A stretch of 64,000 nucleotides of DNA from an uncultured Oxalobacter sp. (GTDB lineage: Bacteria > Pseudomonadota > Gammaproteobacteria > Burkholderiales > Burkholderiaceae_D), in the NCBI GenBank assembly GCA_934277985.1, contig CAKQWF010000003.1, forward strand, positions 258,097-322,096, given 5' to 3'. Shown here one piece after another: positions 8,650 through 17,491 of this stretch. The position numbers and the translations under genes are program-made. Positions within the stretch are counted from its first letter, which is position 1, and every line of letters starts with the position of its first letter. Under the pieces are notes generated by a model. The model had not been told where the DNA came from. It made no database searches and worked only from the letters and a program-made list of their open reading frames with translations.

Positions 8650-9485
8650 TTGCTCTCTCCCATTTGTTTCAAGACATCTGCCAGCGCTTCGCGCCAGTGC
8701 CGGATCTTCACATTGAAATCCCGTCTGATTTTCGCCTTGTTCAATACACTGTAATAAGGCCGTTTGGCCTTTGTCGGATAACCATCGCTGCCTATCGGAT
8801 TCACTTCACACGACAATCCCGCTATTTCCATGATGGCGACTGCAAAGTCATACCACGAACAAACGCCCTCGTTCGTATAATGATAAACCGCTTTTTGCCC
8901 TGACCGTATTTGCGGCAATATCGCCACGATCGCTGCCGCCAGATCGCCTGCAAACGTGGGCGACCCGATCTGGTCATATACGACATTCAAGCTCTGGCGT
9001 TCCTTGCCGAGCCGCAACATCGTTTTGACGAAATTGTTGCCATGGGCACAGTAAACCCATGCTGTCCGAATGACAACGGCAGTATCGGCATGCGCCATGA
9101 CCGCCTGTTCGCCCTCAAGCTTGGTCTTGCCATATACGGAAACCGGATTCGTCATATCGTCTTCGACGTACGGTATATGATGAATACCATCGAATACATA
9201 ATCGGTCGAAATATGAATGATGCATTTTCCGTACTTGGCCAGCCATTTCGCACCGAGATGATTGGCCAGTTCCGCAGCTTCCGGCTCGTCTTCCGCCTTG
9301 TCCACGGCGGTATAGGCGGCACAGTTGATGACCCCCCTGAATGAACGTATTTCGAAAAACCGTTTGACCGCATTTTCGTCGGATATATCGAGTTCCGCAC
9401 GATCGACATAAACGGCATCGTCACCCAGCAAACATTTCAGCTCCGTTCCTAGCTGACCATCCGCACCTGTCACCAGCCACATCAT
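8646..9485 (-). CDS. rfbD: dTDP-4-dehydrorhamnose reductase
   Basis: Last step of dTDP-L-rhamnose synthesis: NAD(P)H-dependent reduction of the 4-keto sugar. It has 279 residues. MMWLVTGADGQLGTEL is the dinucleotide-binding start, INCAAYTAVDKAEDEPE and ISTDYVFDG follow, and YGKTKLEGE contains the catalytic Tyr-x3-Lys. It overlaps rfbC upstream and rfbB downstream by four bases each. Confidence 0.97.
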   Translation of the reverse strand: MMWLVTGADGQLGTELKCLLGDDAVYVDRAELDISDENAVKRFFEIRSFRGVINCAAYTAVDKAEDEPEAAELANHLGAKWLAKYGKCIIHISTDYVFDGIHHIPYVEDDMTNPVSVYGKTKLEGEQAVMAHADTAVVIRTAWVYCAHGNNFVKTMLRLGKERQSLNVVYDQIGSPTFAGDLAAAIVAILPQIRSGQKAVYHYTNEGVCSWYDFAVAIMEIAGLSCEVNPIGSDGYPTKAKRPYYSVLNKAKIRRDFNVKIRHWREALADVLKQMGESK

Positions 9486-10060
9486 GCTTTCCCTGCTGCA
9501 AAATAATGAAACGCCGGGGACTGGCTATATGTCCTGAAATCCGGAGCCTGTCTGTCCTTGTCGGAAAGGAGCGCTTTTTTCATATCAATACGCCAGTCGA
9601 TCGCCAGTTCCGGATCATCGAATCGCACACTGCCCTCATGAGCCGGCGCATAGAAATTGTCGCATTTATAGGCAAAAACCGCCGTTTCGCTCAATACGCT
9701 GAAACCATGACCGAACCCGCGCGGTATCAACAACTGCCGGTGATTGTCTTCGGACAGCTCGACCGCAACATGCTGGCCGTATGTCGGTGAACCTGCACGC
9801 AAATCGACGACGATATCCAGAATCGTCCCTTGCAATGCCCTGACCAGCTTGGCTTGTGCATAATCGCCTTTCTGGAAATGGATGCCGCGAATCGTGCCAT
9901 AAGACGACATGGACTGATTATCCTGCACAAACGTGTAATGAAGTCCTGCCTTTTCAAACGCATTGCGGTTGTAACTTTCATAAAAGTAGCCGCGCGCATC
10001 CCTGAAGATCGTCGGCTCGATGATATAGACGCCATCCAGCGCTGTTTCAATAAGGTTCAT
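9482..10060 (-). CDS. rfbC: dTDP-4-dehydrorhamnose 3,5-epimerase
   Basis: Third enzyme of the pathway; it inverts C3 and C5 of dTDP-4-keto-6-deoxyglucose. The 192 residues form a cupin. Visible motifs are the YESYNRNAFEKAG start region, IRGIHFQKG with the catalytic His, LDIVVDLRAGSPTYG, and IPRGFGHGFSVLSE. The gene begins inside the end of rfbA (14-base overlap) and its stop overlaps the rfbD start. Confidence 0.97.
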   Translation of the reverse strand: MNLIETALDGVYIIEPTIFRDARGYFYESYNRNAFEKAGLHYTFVQDNQSMSSYGTIRGIHFQKGDYAQAKLVRALQGTILDIVVDLRAGSPTYGQHVAVELSEDNHRQLLIPRGFGHGFSVLSETAVFAYKCDNFYAPAHEGSVRFDDPELAIDWRIDMKKALLSDKDRQAPDFRTYSQSPAFHYFAAGKA

Positions 10061-10937
10061 GACGTTCCCTGTAAACTTTTTTCAGATATTCCTTGTAGCT
10101 TGATCCATCTTTCATCGCTTCGATCAGATGCATCATTTGTTTATCATCTATATATCCCATCCGATAGGCGATTTCCTCAATACAGGCAATTTTCAACCCC
10201 TGGCGTTGTTCTATCAACCCGATAAAGGTCGATGCTTCCAGCAACGAAACCGGGGTACCTGCATCCAGCCAGACATTGCCGCGGCGCATGGGAACCACGC
10301 TCATGCGACCTTCTTTCAGGTACATATTGTTCAGGTCGGTGATTTCCAGCTCGCCCCGCGCGGATGGCACCAGTTGACGTGCCTTTTCCACCACATCGCC
10401 TGGATAAAAGTACAGGCCGACCGAAGCATAATTGGATTTGGGTTTTTTTGGTTTTTCCTCAATCGAAATCGCCTTGAAATTCCTGTCGAATTCCACCACC
10501 CCGAAGCGTTCCGGATCGGGTACATGATAGGCGAAAATAGTCGCCCGGGTTCCTCGGTTTCGATTGACTTCCTTCTTGAACTCCGGCAACGCCTCCAGCA
10601 TCCGGAAGATATTGTCGCCGAGAATCAGACAAACATCGTCGTTGCCGATAAAGTCCGCACCGATGGTGAAGGCCTGCGCGATTCCCTTCGGCTCCGGCTG
10701 AACGGCATACTGGATACGCAAACCGAATTTTGCGCCATCCCCGAACAGCTTTTCGATATTCGGCGTATCCTGCGGTGTGGAAATGATGAGGATATCCCGG
10801 ATATCGAACAACATCAGCGTGGACAGCGGATAATAGATCATCGGCTTGTCATATACCGGCAACAGCTGCTTCGACATGACCTGCGTCAGTGGATACAGAC
10901 GGGAACCACTACCGCCTGCCAGAATGATGCCTTTCAT
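10047..10937 (-). CDS. rfbA: Glucose-1-phosphate thymidylyltransferase
   Basis: First step of dTDP-L-rhamnose synthesis: dTTP plus glucose-1-phosphate gives dTDP-glucose. It has 296 residues with the nucleotidyltransferase signature GGSGSRLYPLT at the start, KQLLPVYDKPMIYYPLS, LGDNIF and AWLDAGTP-like NVWLDAGTP. A clear ribosome site (AGAGAGGAA) precedes the ATG. It is the promoter-proximal gene of rfbACDB; the gene upstream (11018-11917) is 80 bases away on the same strand. Base composition is closer to the chromosome average than the flanking sugar genes. Confidence 0.97.
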   Translation of the reverse strand: MKGIILAGGSGSRLYPLTQVMSKQLLPVYDKPMIYYPLSTLMLFDIRDILIISTPQDTPNIEKLFGDGAKFGLRIQYAVQPEPKGIAQAFTIGADFIGNDDVCLILGDNIFRMLEALPEFKKEVNRNRGTRATIFAYHVPDPERFGVVEFDRNFKAISIEEKPKKPKSNYASVGLYFYPGDVVEKARQLVPSARGELEITDLNNMYLKEGRMSVVPMRRGNVWLDAGTPVSLLEASTFIGLIEQRQGLKIACIEEIAYRMGYIDDKQMMHLIEAMKDGSSYKEYLKKVYRERHEPY

Positions 10938-11017
10938 GGGATTCCTCTCTATCGTTTATTTTGTAGTCTTTTACATACGCCATGTACGTCCGACGCACTT
11001 ATCACATTGCCACTTTA

Positions 11018-11917
11018 TCATCCAATCAGATCAAAGTCATGATAGGGAATCACTGAATAAGGTAATTTGGTTACTGGAGAGCAGTTGAAAATCCTGTATT
11101 CATGCTGTTCATACCATGCAGCCGCCAGTTTCATGAAAGGCAGAATCAGCTCGTCATAATCTCTTAAAAGTCCTGTGCGTATCTTGTCCTGTCCGCTTTC
11201 ATAGAAACGCGGTTCGGTTTCCGCATTGCCGATATCCAGCCCCAGCAGATAGACGTTCTGCACCTTCATGAAAGCGGCCAGCTGGATACCTGCACTCATG
11301 ACGGTACCGGCACGGAATACGCCATGTGTGGGCTTGTCGAATTGCGAAAGGTTATACGTATCGACACCCAGTTTTCCATGAAAATCCTGATTCTTTTCGT
11401 GCAAGAGAAAAATCCTGTTTCTCCGGATGATGTCCGGCCGTTCGAACGCGATTTCCTTGATAGCAGGAAAGGTCAGAACCATGTTGGTTCCGTCGGGTAC
11501 GCTGGCCAGCAAATCAAGCCGCTTCCTGCAAAAAAGTTCGTCCACGACCAAAACGCATAAAGGATGCAGACCTGCATCCTTTATCAATGTCACAGCACCA
11601 TTGAGCAATATGGTATTTTTATTCGCCAGCTTGTCGATTGCCTGTTTTCGGATAGACGGCCCGCTACCGATGATGAAAAGCTCATCTGATGGTACCTTCA
11701 GATCGTTCGGCAAATCATAAAGAGACAACGACCGGCACAAAAAGTCCGTCCGGTCGAACAGGTCGTAATGCAGCGGCATTTCCTCGTAAAGTGGTTCAGC
11801 CCGGATACCTTCCAGATAATGGATCAGTTCCGTATCCTTGGAATAGCCCGCTTTTGCGAACAACCGCTTCAGATAGCTGCGACGCATCCTGCGAAAAAAC
11901 TGCCCCATGCCACTCAT
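11018..11917 (-). CDS. Putative polysaccharide-locus protein with a GxGPS motif (DUF115/MptE-like or GT-42-like)
   Basis: 299 residues, soluble, starting after a strong AGGAAGGG ribosome site. Near residue 80 it reads LFIIGSGPSIRKQ, then a pattern of strands (TILLNGAVTLIKD, PLCVLVVDE, MVLTFPAIKE) and, later, GVFRAGTVMSAGIQLAAFM and VYLLGLDIGN. The GSGPS strand-loop at the start of a Rossmann-like domain is seen in DUF115/MptE-like proteins and in CMP-sialic-acid transferases of family GT-42. No CMP-sialic acid genes are nearby, so a sialyltransferase role is not supported. Its place between glycosyltransferases and rfbA suggests work on LPS or a surface glycan. Function is unproven. Confidence 0.55.
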   Translation of the reverse strand: MSGMGQFFRRMRRSYLKRLFAKAGYSKDTELIHYLEGIRAEPLYEEMPLHYDLFDRTDFLCRSLSLYDLPNDLKVPSDELFIIGSGPSIRKQAIDKLANKNTILLNGAVTLIKDAGLHPLCVLVVDELFCRKRLDLLASVPDGTNMVLTFPAIKEIAFERPDIIRRNRIFLLHEKNQDFHGKLGVDTYNLSQFDKPTHGVFRAGTVMSAGIQLAAFMKVQNVYLLGLDIGNAETEPRFYESGQDKIRTGLLRDYDELILPFMKLAAAWYEQHEYRIFNCSPVTKLPYSVIPYHDFDLIG

Positions 11918-12150
11918 TGCTATTTGCCCTTCCTGACCAATTAAATCACAAAGTTATTGCTATTTTCAGATTTTACGATTGCCAGACTATAGGAAATTAG
12001 GAAACGTAGCATTTCAATAGAACCAGCATCTACAAATGAAATTTTCAGCATAAAACAAAGAAATACAACAAGAATAAATAAAATTATACAGAAACACCAA
12101 ATCCATTTAATTTTTTATGACATATAACAGATTAACAAATCCCAATAAGT

Positions 12151-13884
12151 TTAATGCTGCGCTTTTTTGATTATTGAATATAAATCCATATTATTTTTTT
12201 TGATTCGCTTCAACAATCTTGAAATTTTCCCTCTTTTTCCATAATATGTTCCATCTATTGCCTTTCTCTTCACAAGAGGAATACCCAGCGAAACATAGTC
12301 CAACCCAAGACTTCCTGCACCAGTCATTGACAAGTCTGCCACTGTATCATATATATATCCTCTTTTTTCTAGAAAATCTGTTAATTCAACCTCATAATTT
12401 AGTATGACTTCTCTTACATCATCATGGCGTTTAACCGAAAGAAGAAAATTGACAAATTCAGGATCTGAAATAACTCGTTTCTTGAATACAAGAAAGAAAG
12501 ACTGGATATGATTTTTTACAACAAAATTCCTGCTAATCCCCCAAAAATCAACTTTCTTTTTTCTTTCAAGCATCGATAAAAAAAGCGACTGAAATGAAAA
12601 AACAGGGCCATAACAAGAATCATTACACAAAATCAACTCATTAACCGAACCGAGCAAGTTATTTGCAATAATATAGCTCATCCCTATTTTATATGAACCA
12701 AAGTCATATTCACCATGCCTATGACAATCAACATAAATAACATAAGGTTCAATCTTTTTCAATTCCTCCGGAAAAATAGGATTATCACAAACAAAAATGA
12801 TTCCATCAACCACTTTCTTCAGTTCACGTAAATAATAAACAACAAATTCATCCACAACACCATTTGGATTAAAAGATGCAAATACAGCAATTCTCCCAGT
12901 TCGAAAAGCAAATGTTCCGAAAGAATGTTTTAAATTTACACATCTCCTATCAAAAACCAAATCAACATGGGTTCGATAACCCATAAGCAAATCCGCCTTT
13001 GATATTAACAACTCTTTATAAATTGGATGCAGATTGAACTTTTCAATCTTTCTTTCTGACACCCCAAGAATTGCCAATTTCTCAGAAAGCATTATGACTT
13101 CATTAGTCTTGCAAACCTGTCTCAAAATCCACCAGTCACTCAACAATTCATTCGGCGAATTCAAATCACATGACAACAAAATTTCTCTATCTATCAATAA
13201 ACAAGAAAGCGAGGAAAGACAATTCCTCTTTCTCCATTGTTCATCAGACAAACGATTTACCCGCTTAAACAGCAATTTTCTATCTTTTATTTTTTCAACT
13301 TTTATTAACTCATGATAAACACTTTTACCAGCGACAAAAGCGTCATTAAAAATTACATGAGGATAATTATACCTTGCAAGCGCTTCGACTCTTAACAATA
13401 AATTATCATCTACAAATTTATCACCACTTTCACAAAAAGCGACATATTTTCCTGTCGCGCTTCTCAAACCATCCAGAAAATTACTTCCATCAAAATAAAT
13501 TACATTTATTCCATATTTTGACACCAATTGATCCACTTGCCTTTTTGCATCATATGATACAATAATTTCAAAATTCCTGAATGACTGTTTTAAAACGCAT
13601 TTCAATGCGTTCAAAAACTCCACATTGTTACTCCATTCAATCAAGACGCTTATTTTTACAGGTTCCTTGTTTTCATACCGATCCTCAATACATACCGGTG
13701 TAAAATTTTCAACCATATTCTTTACACTCAAGCCGTTTGAGTCGTAAATCGGCACACCGAAGAAACAGTATTCCTTCCATCCTTCAAGAGAACATGTTAT
13801 TTTCTTGAATATCGTGATATTGAACAGATTATAGATTTTTATCGTAATACCACCTATTTCTATTTTTTTCTTTTCAAACAGCAT
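12151..13884 (-). CDS. GT2-like / RgpF fusion glycosyltransferase
   Basis: 577 residues, strongly AT-rich. Residues about 75-200 look like a family 2 GT-A domain (KISVLIEWSNNVEFLNAL, KQSFRNFEIIVSYD, ATGKYVAFCESGDKF), with the usual DDGS/DSDD acidic motifs weak or replaced. From about residue 325 the sequence is an RgpF domain: GRIAVFASFNPNGVVDEFVV, YLRELKKVVDGIIFVCDN, YDFGSYKIGM, ELILCNDSCYGP and VDFWGISRNFVVKNHIQSFF. Such fusions occur in rhamnan and O-antigen loci. The start lies 11 bases inside the end of the upstream glycosyltransferase, so the two are probably translated together. Confidence 0.8.
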   Translation of the reverse strand: MLFEKKKIEIGGITIKIYNLFNITIFKKITCSLEGWKEYCFFGVPIYDSNGLSVKNMVENFTPVCIEDRYENKEPVKISVLIEWSNNVEFLNALKCVLKQSFRNFEIIVSYDAKRQVDQLVSKYGINVIYFDGSNFLDGLRSATGKYVAFCESGDKFVDDNLLLRVEALARYNYPHVIFNDAFVAGKSVYHELIKVEKIKDRKLLFKRVNRLSDEQWRKRNCLSSLSCLLIDREILLSCDLNSPNELLSDWWILRQVCKTNEVIMLSEKLAILGVSERKIEKFNLHPIYKELLISKADLLMGYRTHVDLVFDRRCVNLKHSFGTFAFRTGRIAVFASFNPNGVVDEFVVYYLRELKKVVDGIIFVCDNPIFPEELKKIEPYVIYVDCHRHGEYDFGSYKIGMSYIIANNLLGSVNELILCNDSCYGPVFSFQSLFLSMLERKKKVDFWGISRNFVVKNHIQSFFLVFKKRVISDPEFVNFLLSVKRHDDVREVILNYEVELTDFLEKRGYIYDTVADLSMTGAGSLGLDYVSLGIPLVKRKAIDGTYYGKRGKISRLLKRIKKNNMDLYSIIKKAQH

Positions 13885-15052
13885 AAATGTATGACCTGTA
13901 TATTTCCTCTACTCTATTGATTTCATTTTCTATAAAGAAGATCGGAGCTATCTCGTTGCAGGCATTCTCCCCCATATTCTTCCTATATGCAGAATTTTCA
14001 ATCAGCCGCGACAGGCAGCTTACCCATTCTCCAGTATTATTCACAACAAAACCATTATGGCTGTTCTTTATTGCCTGAGAATATGGTTCTGTTGCCGAAA
14101 CCACCGAAGGAATCTTCAACATCGCCGCCTCAAATATTTTCAACTCGCTTTTAGAATTATTAAACTCATTGATTTGCAAAGGTGCTATATTTATATCCAT
14201 CCCATAAACATACCGAAGCAAGTCAAGATAATTCATATATCCGACCCTAATTACCCTACTGCGATATTTTTCAAATTCCTGTCTTATATTTAGCGGCCCT
14301 ATCAGATGAATTTCCACGTTTTCATATTTTTCCAGAATTTCAAGCAATGCATCGGAACATTCCAGAAAATCGCCATCATGAGTGCCAGTCCCGGATTGAT
14401 AAACAATTTTTACCACATCTGAATTTTCTTTGTTTTGCTCAACCAGTTTGCTTGACGCCAAATATTGCTGATAGTTTATCGTATTCCTTATCACATATAC
14501 GCTGTCATGGACATCTCTCAGCAGATTGGCGAGATATTCTGTCGTTGTCGTAACCGCAGAGCTGGATTTAATTATTGACCTGACATTATTTATTGTTTTT
14601 TCGCGATATCTTTTCTTTTGCAACAAATAATCATCAACGTCATAAATGACTGATTTTCCTGATGACCTGAAATTTGCAATTGTTTGCATAACATCATCAT
14701 ATACGTCTTCATCTGTATCTCCGCTTCTGAATACAACAAGCAGATCGTACTGAGTTCTATTTTTTAATATATCTATATTGCTGTTATAGTATTTGTCGCC
14801 TATTATATTTCTCTTCTCTAGCGCTTCTATAATATTATCAACACGATATCTTTCAGACCTTCCATCCGGGCAACCAACATAAAATGCTATTTTCAACAAA
14901 CTATTTTCATAAAAATTACACTCATTTCCTTTCCATAACCTGGAATACACTACCTCTCGTTTTATTTTAAGCCTTATTTTGAAACCCAACAAACGCAAAA
15001 GCCTATAACTATTCTTGTTTTTTATTGAAAAAATATGTTCATAAAATTTCAT
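13874..15052 (-). CDS. GT-B glycosyltransferase (family 4-like)
   Basis: 392 residues with a short basic N-terminus and no membrane segment. The C-terminal lobe shows VKIVYQSGTGTHDGDF, VEIHLIGPLN and INIAPLQINEFNNSKSELKI, with the E-x7-E-like FEAAMLKIPSVVSATEPYSQAI stretch typical of family 4 enzymes. The N-terminal lobe has KIAFYVGCPDGRSERYRV and SVIYDVDDYLL. It probably transfers one sugar to a lipid-linked surface glycan; donor and acceptor are unknown. It is the first gene of the leftward, AT-rich part of the locus and is divergent from msbA. Confidence 0.8.
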   Translation of the reverse strand: MKFYEHIFSIKNKNSYRLLRLLGFKIRLKIKREVVYSRLWKGNECNFYENSLLKIAFYVGCPDGRSERYRVDNIIEALEKRNIIGDKYYNSNIDILKNRTQYDLLVVFRSGDTDEDVYDDVMQTIANFRSSGKSVIYDVDDYLLQKKRYREKTINNVRSIIKSSSAVTTTTEYLANLLRDVHDSVYVIRNTINYQQYLASSKLVEQNKENSDVVKIVYQSGTGTHDGDFLECSDALLEILEKYENVEIHLIGPLNIRQEFEKYRSRVIRVGYMNYLDLLRYVYGMDINIAPLQINEFNNSKSELKIFEAAMLKIPSVVSATEPYSQAIKNSHNGFVVNNTGEWVSCLSRLIENSAYRKNMGENACNEIAPIFFIENEINRVEEIYRSYIYAV

Positions 15053-15158
15053 TAAGCGTCCCTACACAAATTATTGCATAAGAAAAATACCTGAATCAAA
15101 ACCGTCTTCTATCTACAAAAATGCAAAGATATAGTGTATACTCCGGTACGTCATTATT

Positions 15159-15188
15159 TTGTCATTGACAGGGCAATTGCATTATAAA
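15159..15188 (+). promoter_or_regulatory. Probable sigma-70 promoter for msbA
   Basis: TTGTCA at 15159-15164 and TATAAA at 15183-15188 with an 18-base spacer, about 60 bases before the msbA ATG in the divergent intergenic region. Confidence 0.5.
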
Positions 15189-15247
15189 TTTTACATCCCA
15201 ATACCGTCCTGCACATCATTCCAGAGATAAACGTAATTTTCCAACTG

Positions 15248-17056
15248 ATGCTTGAACAGCTCCGCAACTCCCCTTTCATCGTCAACTACCGCCGCATGTG
15301 GCCATTCGTCAAGCCTTACTGGTTTCGTGCGTTGCTGGCCATGCTCATGTGTTTCCCGATCGGTTCCATGGATGCCGTCATCGCATGGTTCCTCAAACCT
15401 TACATGGACATGGTACTGATCGAAAAAACAGCAGGTTCATCTCCATGGTTCGCGCCACTGTTCATTGTCGGTTTTACCGTACTGCAAGGTGGTATGACCT
15501 ATCTGGTCACTTATCTGAATGTCTGGGTTGGTACACACATCACACAAGACCTCAAGACAGCACTGTACGACAAGCTGCTGTCTTTTGAAACCTCGTTCTT
15601 CGATACGCGCAACTCCGGTGACATCATGTACCGCTTCCACAACGATGCCGATGTCGCCTGTACCGGGCTGTTGAGCAACTTGCGCCTTTTCATTTCACGT
15701 ATCTTTTCGTCACTCTCGCTCATCGGCATTCTTTTCTACAATTCCTGGAAATTGTCACTGATCGCCATCATTGTACTGGGCTGCACCTTCTATCCCATGA
15801 CGCGGGTACGCAACCTGATTCGCTCGATCGTCAAGAAAACCATCGCTTCCGGTTCGCAAACCATGACGGTCTACAACGAAACGTTTGCAGGCAATCGCAC
15901 GATTACGGCTTACAACTTCCAGCCACAACAAAGGCAGAAATTCCGGGATATCATGAAATCGCTGTTCAAGCTCAACATCAAAATGACACAGCGTTCTTCA
16001 TGGCTGTCACCGATGATGCATATTACCGCCTCAATCGGGATCGCCGCCACGATCGGATACGGATCGCACCTTATCCTGACCAACCAGCTGACACCGGGCG
16101 GTTTTGTTTCCTTTATCGCCGCCCTGCTGATGCTGTACACCCCCATCAAAAATCTGGGAAACAATTTCACTTCTGTCCAAGTCTCATTCATGGCGATTGA
16201 ACGTGTCTTCGAAATTCTCGACACCACCCCTGCCATCCATGACAAGAAAGATGCCATCGAACTCAAGGCCGTCCGCGATACAATCGAATTCAGGAATGTC
16301 AATTTCAGCTATCGTCCGGATATACCGATTCTCAAAAACATCAACCTGAAAGTCAATGCAGGTCAAAGTATTGCGCTGGTCGGCAATTCAGGTGGCGGCA
16401 AATCCACCATTGTCAGCCTGATTCCTCGTTTTTACGATATCGATTCAGGCAATATTTTCATCGATGGTGTGGATATCCGTGACCTTACCCTGACCAGTCT
16501 GCGAGACCAGATCGCCGTAGTCTTTCAGGACAATTTCCTGTTCGCCGGTACGATTCGTGAAAATGTCAGCATGGGGAAACCGGATGCCACTGAGAAAGAA
16601 ATACGCAATGCGTTGGATATGGCATACCTGACCGACTTTATCGATTCCCTTGAAAACGGGCTGGATACCTACATTGGTGAACGCGGTATTCTTCTTTCCG
16701 GTGGACAAAAACAACGTGTCGCGATTGCTCGTGCATTCATCAAGAACGCACCGATCATCATTCTGGATGAAGCGACATCGGCACTGGACAACAAATCGGA
16801 AGCAGTTGTTCAGAAAGCGATCGACAATCTGATGCGAAACAGAACTGTTTTCGTCATCGCGCATCGCCTGTCCACTATCCGCAATGCAGACAAAATCGTT
16901 GTCATCAACCAGGGAGAAATCATCGAAACCGGTTCGCACAACGAATTGATGGAAATCGAAAACGGTGCATACAAGTCACTTTACAACGCACAGTTCAAAA
17001 ACTCGGCCAAAAAGGACGATACCGCTTCTTCCGAAAACATGACACCGAATGCATGA
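15248..17056 (+). CDS. msbA: Lipid A export ABC transporter, ATP-binding/permease protein MsbA
   Basis: MsbA flips lipid A-core from the inner to the outer leaflet of the inner membrane. The 602 residues hold a six-helix membrane domain (about 20-310) and a nucleotide-binding domain. In the latter are GNSGGGKST (Walker A), LLSGGQKQRVAIARA (signature), IIILDEATSALD (Walker B) and IAHRLST (H-loop). Close homologues include lipid exporters and multidrug half-transporters; the length and the place beside an O-antigen locus favour MsbA. It is monocistronic, with tRNA-Ser following after 220 bases. Confidence 0.93.
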   Translation: MLEQLRNSPFIVNYRRMWPFVKPYWFRALLAMLMCFPIGSMDAVIAWFLKPYMDMVLIEKTAGSSPWFAPLFIVGFTVLQGGMTYLVTYLNVWVGTHITQDLKTALYDKLLSFETSFFDTRNSGDIMYRFHNDADVACTGLLSNLRLFISRIFSSLSLIGILFYNSWKLSLIAIIVLGCTFYPMTRVRNLIRSIVKKTIASGSQTMTVYNETFAGNRTITAYNFQPQQRQKFRDIMKSLFKLNIKMTQRSSWLSPMMHITASIGIAATIGYGSHLILTNQLTPGGFVSFIAALLMLYTPIKNLGNNFTSVQVSFMAIERVFEILDTTPAIHDKKDAIELKAVRDTIEFRNVNFSYRPDIPILKNINLKVNAGQSIALVGNSGGGKSTIVSLIPRFYDIDSGNIFIDGVDIRDLTLTSLRDQIAVVFQDNFLFAGTIRENVSMGKPDATEKEIRNALDMAYLTDFIDSLENGLDTYIGERGILLSGGQKQRVAIARAFIKNAPIIILDEATSALDNKSEAVVQKAIDNLMRNRTVFVIAHRLSTIRNADKIVVINQGEIIETGSHNELMEIENGAYKSLYNAQFKNSAKKDDTASSENMTPNA

Positions 17057-17260
17057 CAGGAAACCTGCTTTTCCCCGGACGATTGCAGGTTCTGTGATGC
17101 TTGCCGGTCAGAAAATGCCACCTGTTTGCACGCACAGTCTGTATGCCCTGCCTTCAGCCGGATCGACTTCGTCAGTTGCCCGTTGAGGCGTGAGCACACA
17201 TTTGACACACTTCAATCAAATTCAAGCCATACAAACTCGCGCATGGGTGAAAACTTCCTG

Positions 17261-17266
17261 TATAAT
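17261..17266 (+). promoter_or_regulatory. -10 box of the tRNA-Ser promoter
   Basis: A perfect TATAAT 12 bases before the tRNA. No convincing -35 hexamer is at the expected distance. Confidence 0.5.
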
Positions 17267-17278
17267 TTTCTTTTTTCC

Positions 17279-17366
17279 GGAAGGGTGGCAGAGTGGTCTA
17301 ATGCACCGGTCTTGAAAACCGGCGATGTGCAAGCATCCGTGGGTTCGAATCCCACCCCTTCCGCCA
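17279..17366 (+). tRNA. tRNA-Ser (TGA)
   Basis: 88 bases with a long variable arm and encoded CCA. Acceptor GGAAGGG/CCCTTCC, discriminator G, anticodon loop CTTGAAA with TGA at 17313-17315, T-loop TTCGAAT. Confidence 0.96.
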
Positions 17367-17491
17367 GTATCCCTGACAGCTTGCATTTCGGCGACAAATT
17401 TTCTCTCTTCTGTCACTGCATCATTACCTGCATAGCACACACCATGACGCATTTTTATCAGCGTCAGTCATGTGCCAATTGCATGCATACA

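Noticed and set aside
11018..11917. Calling this gene a sialyltransferase
   Set aside because: Only the GSGPS motif suggests it; there are no sialic acid synthesis or CMP-activation genes nearby.
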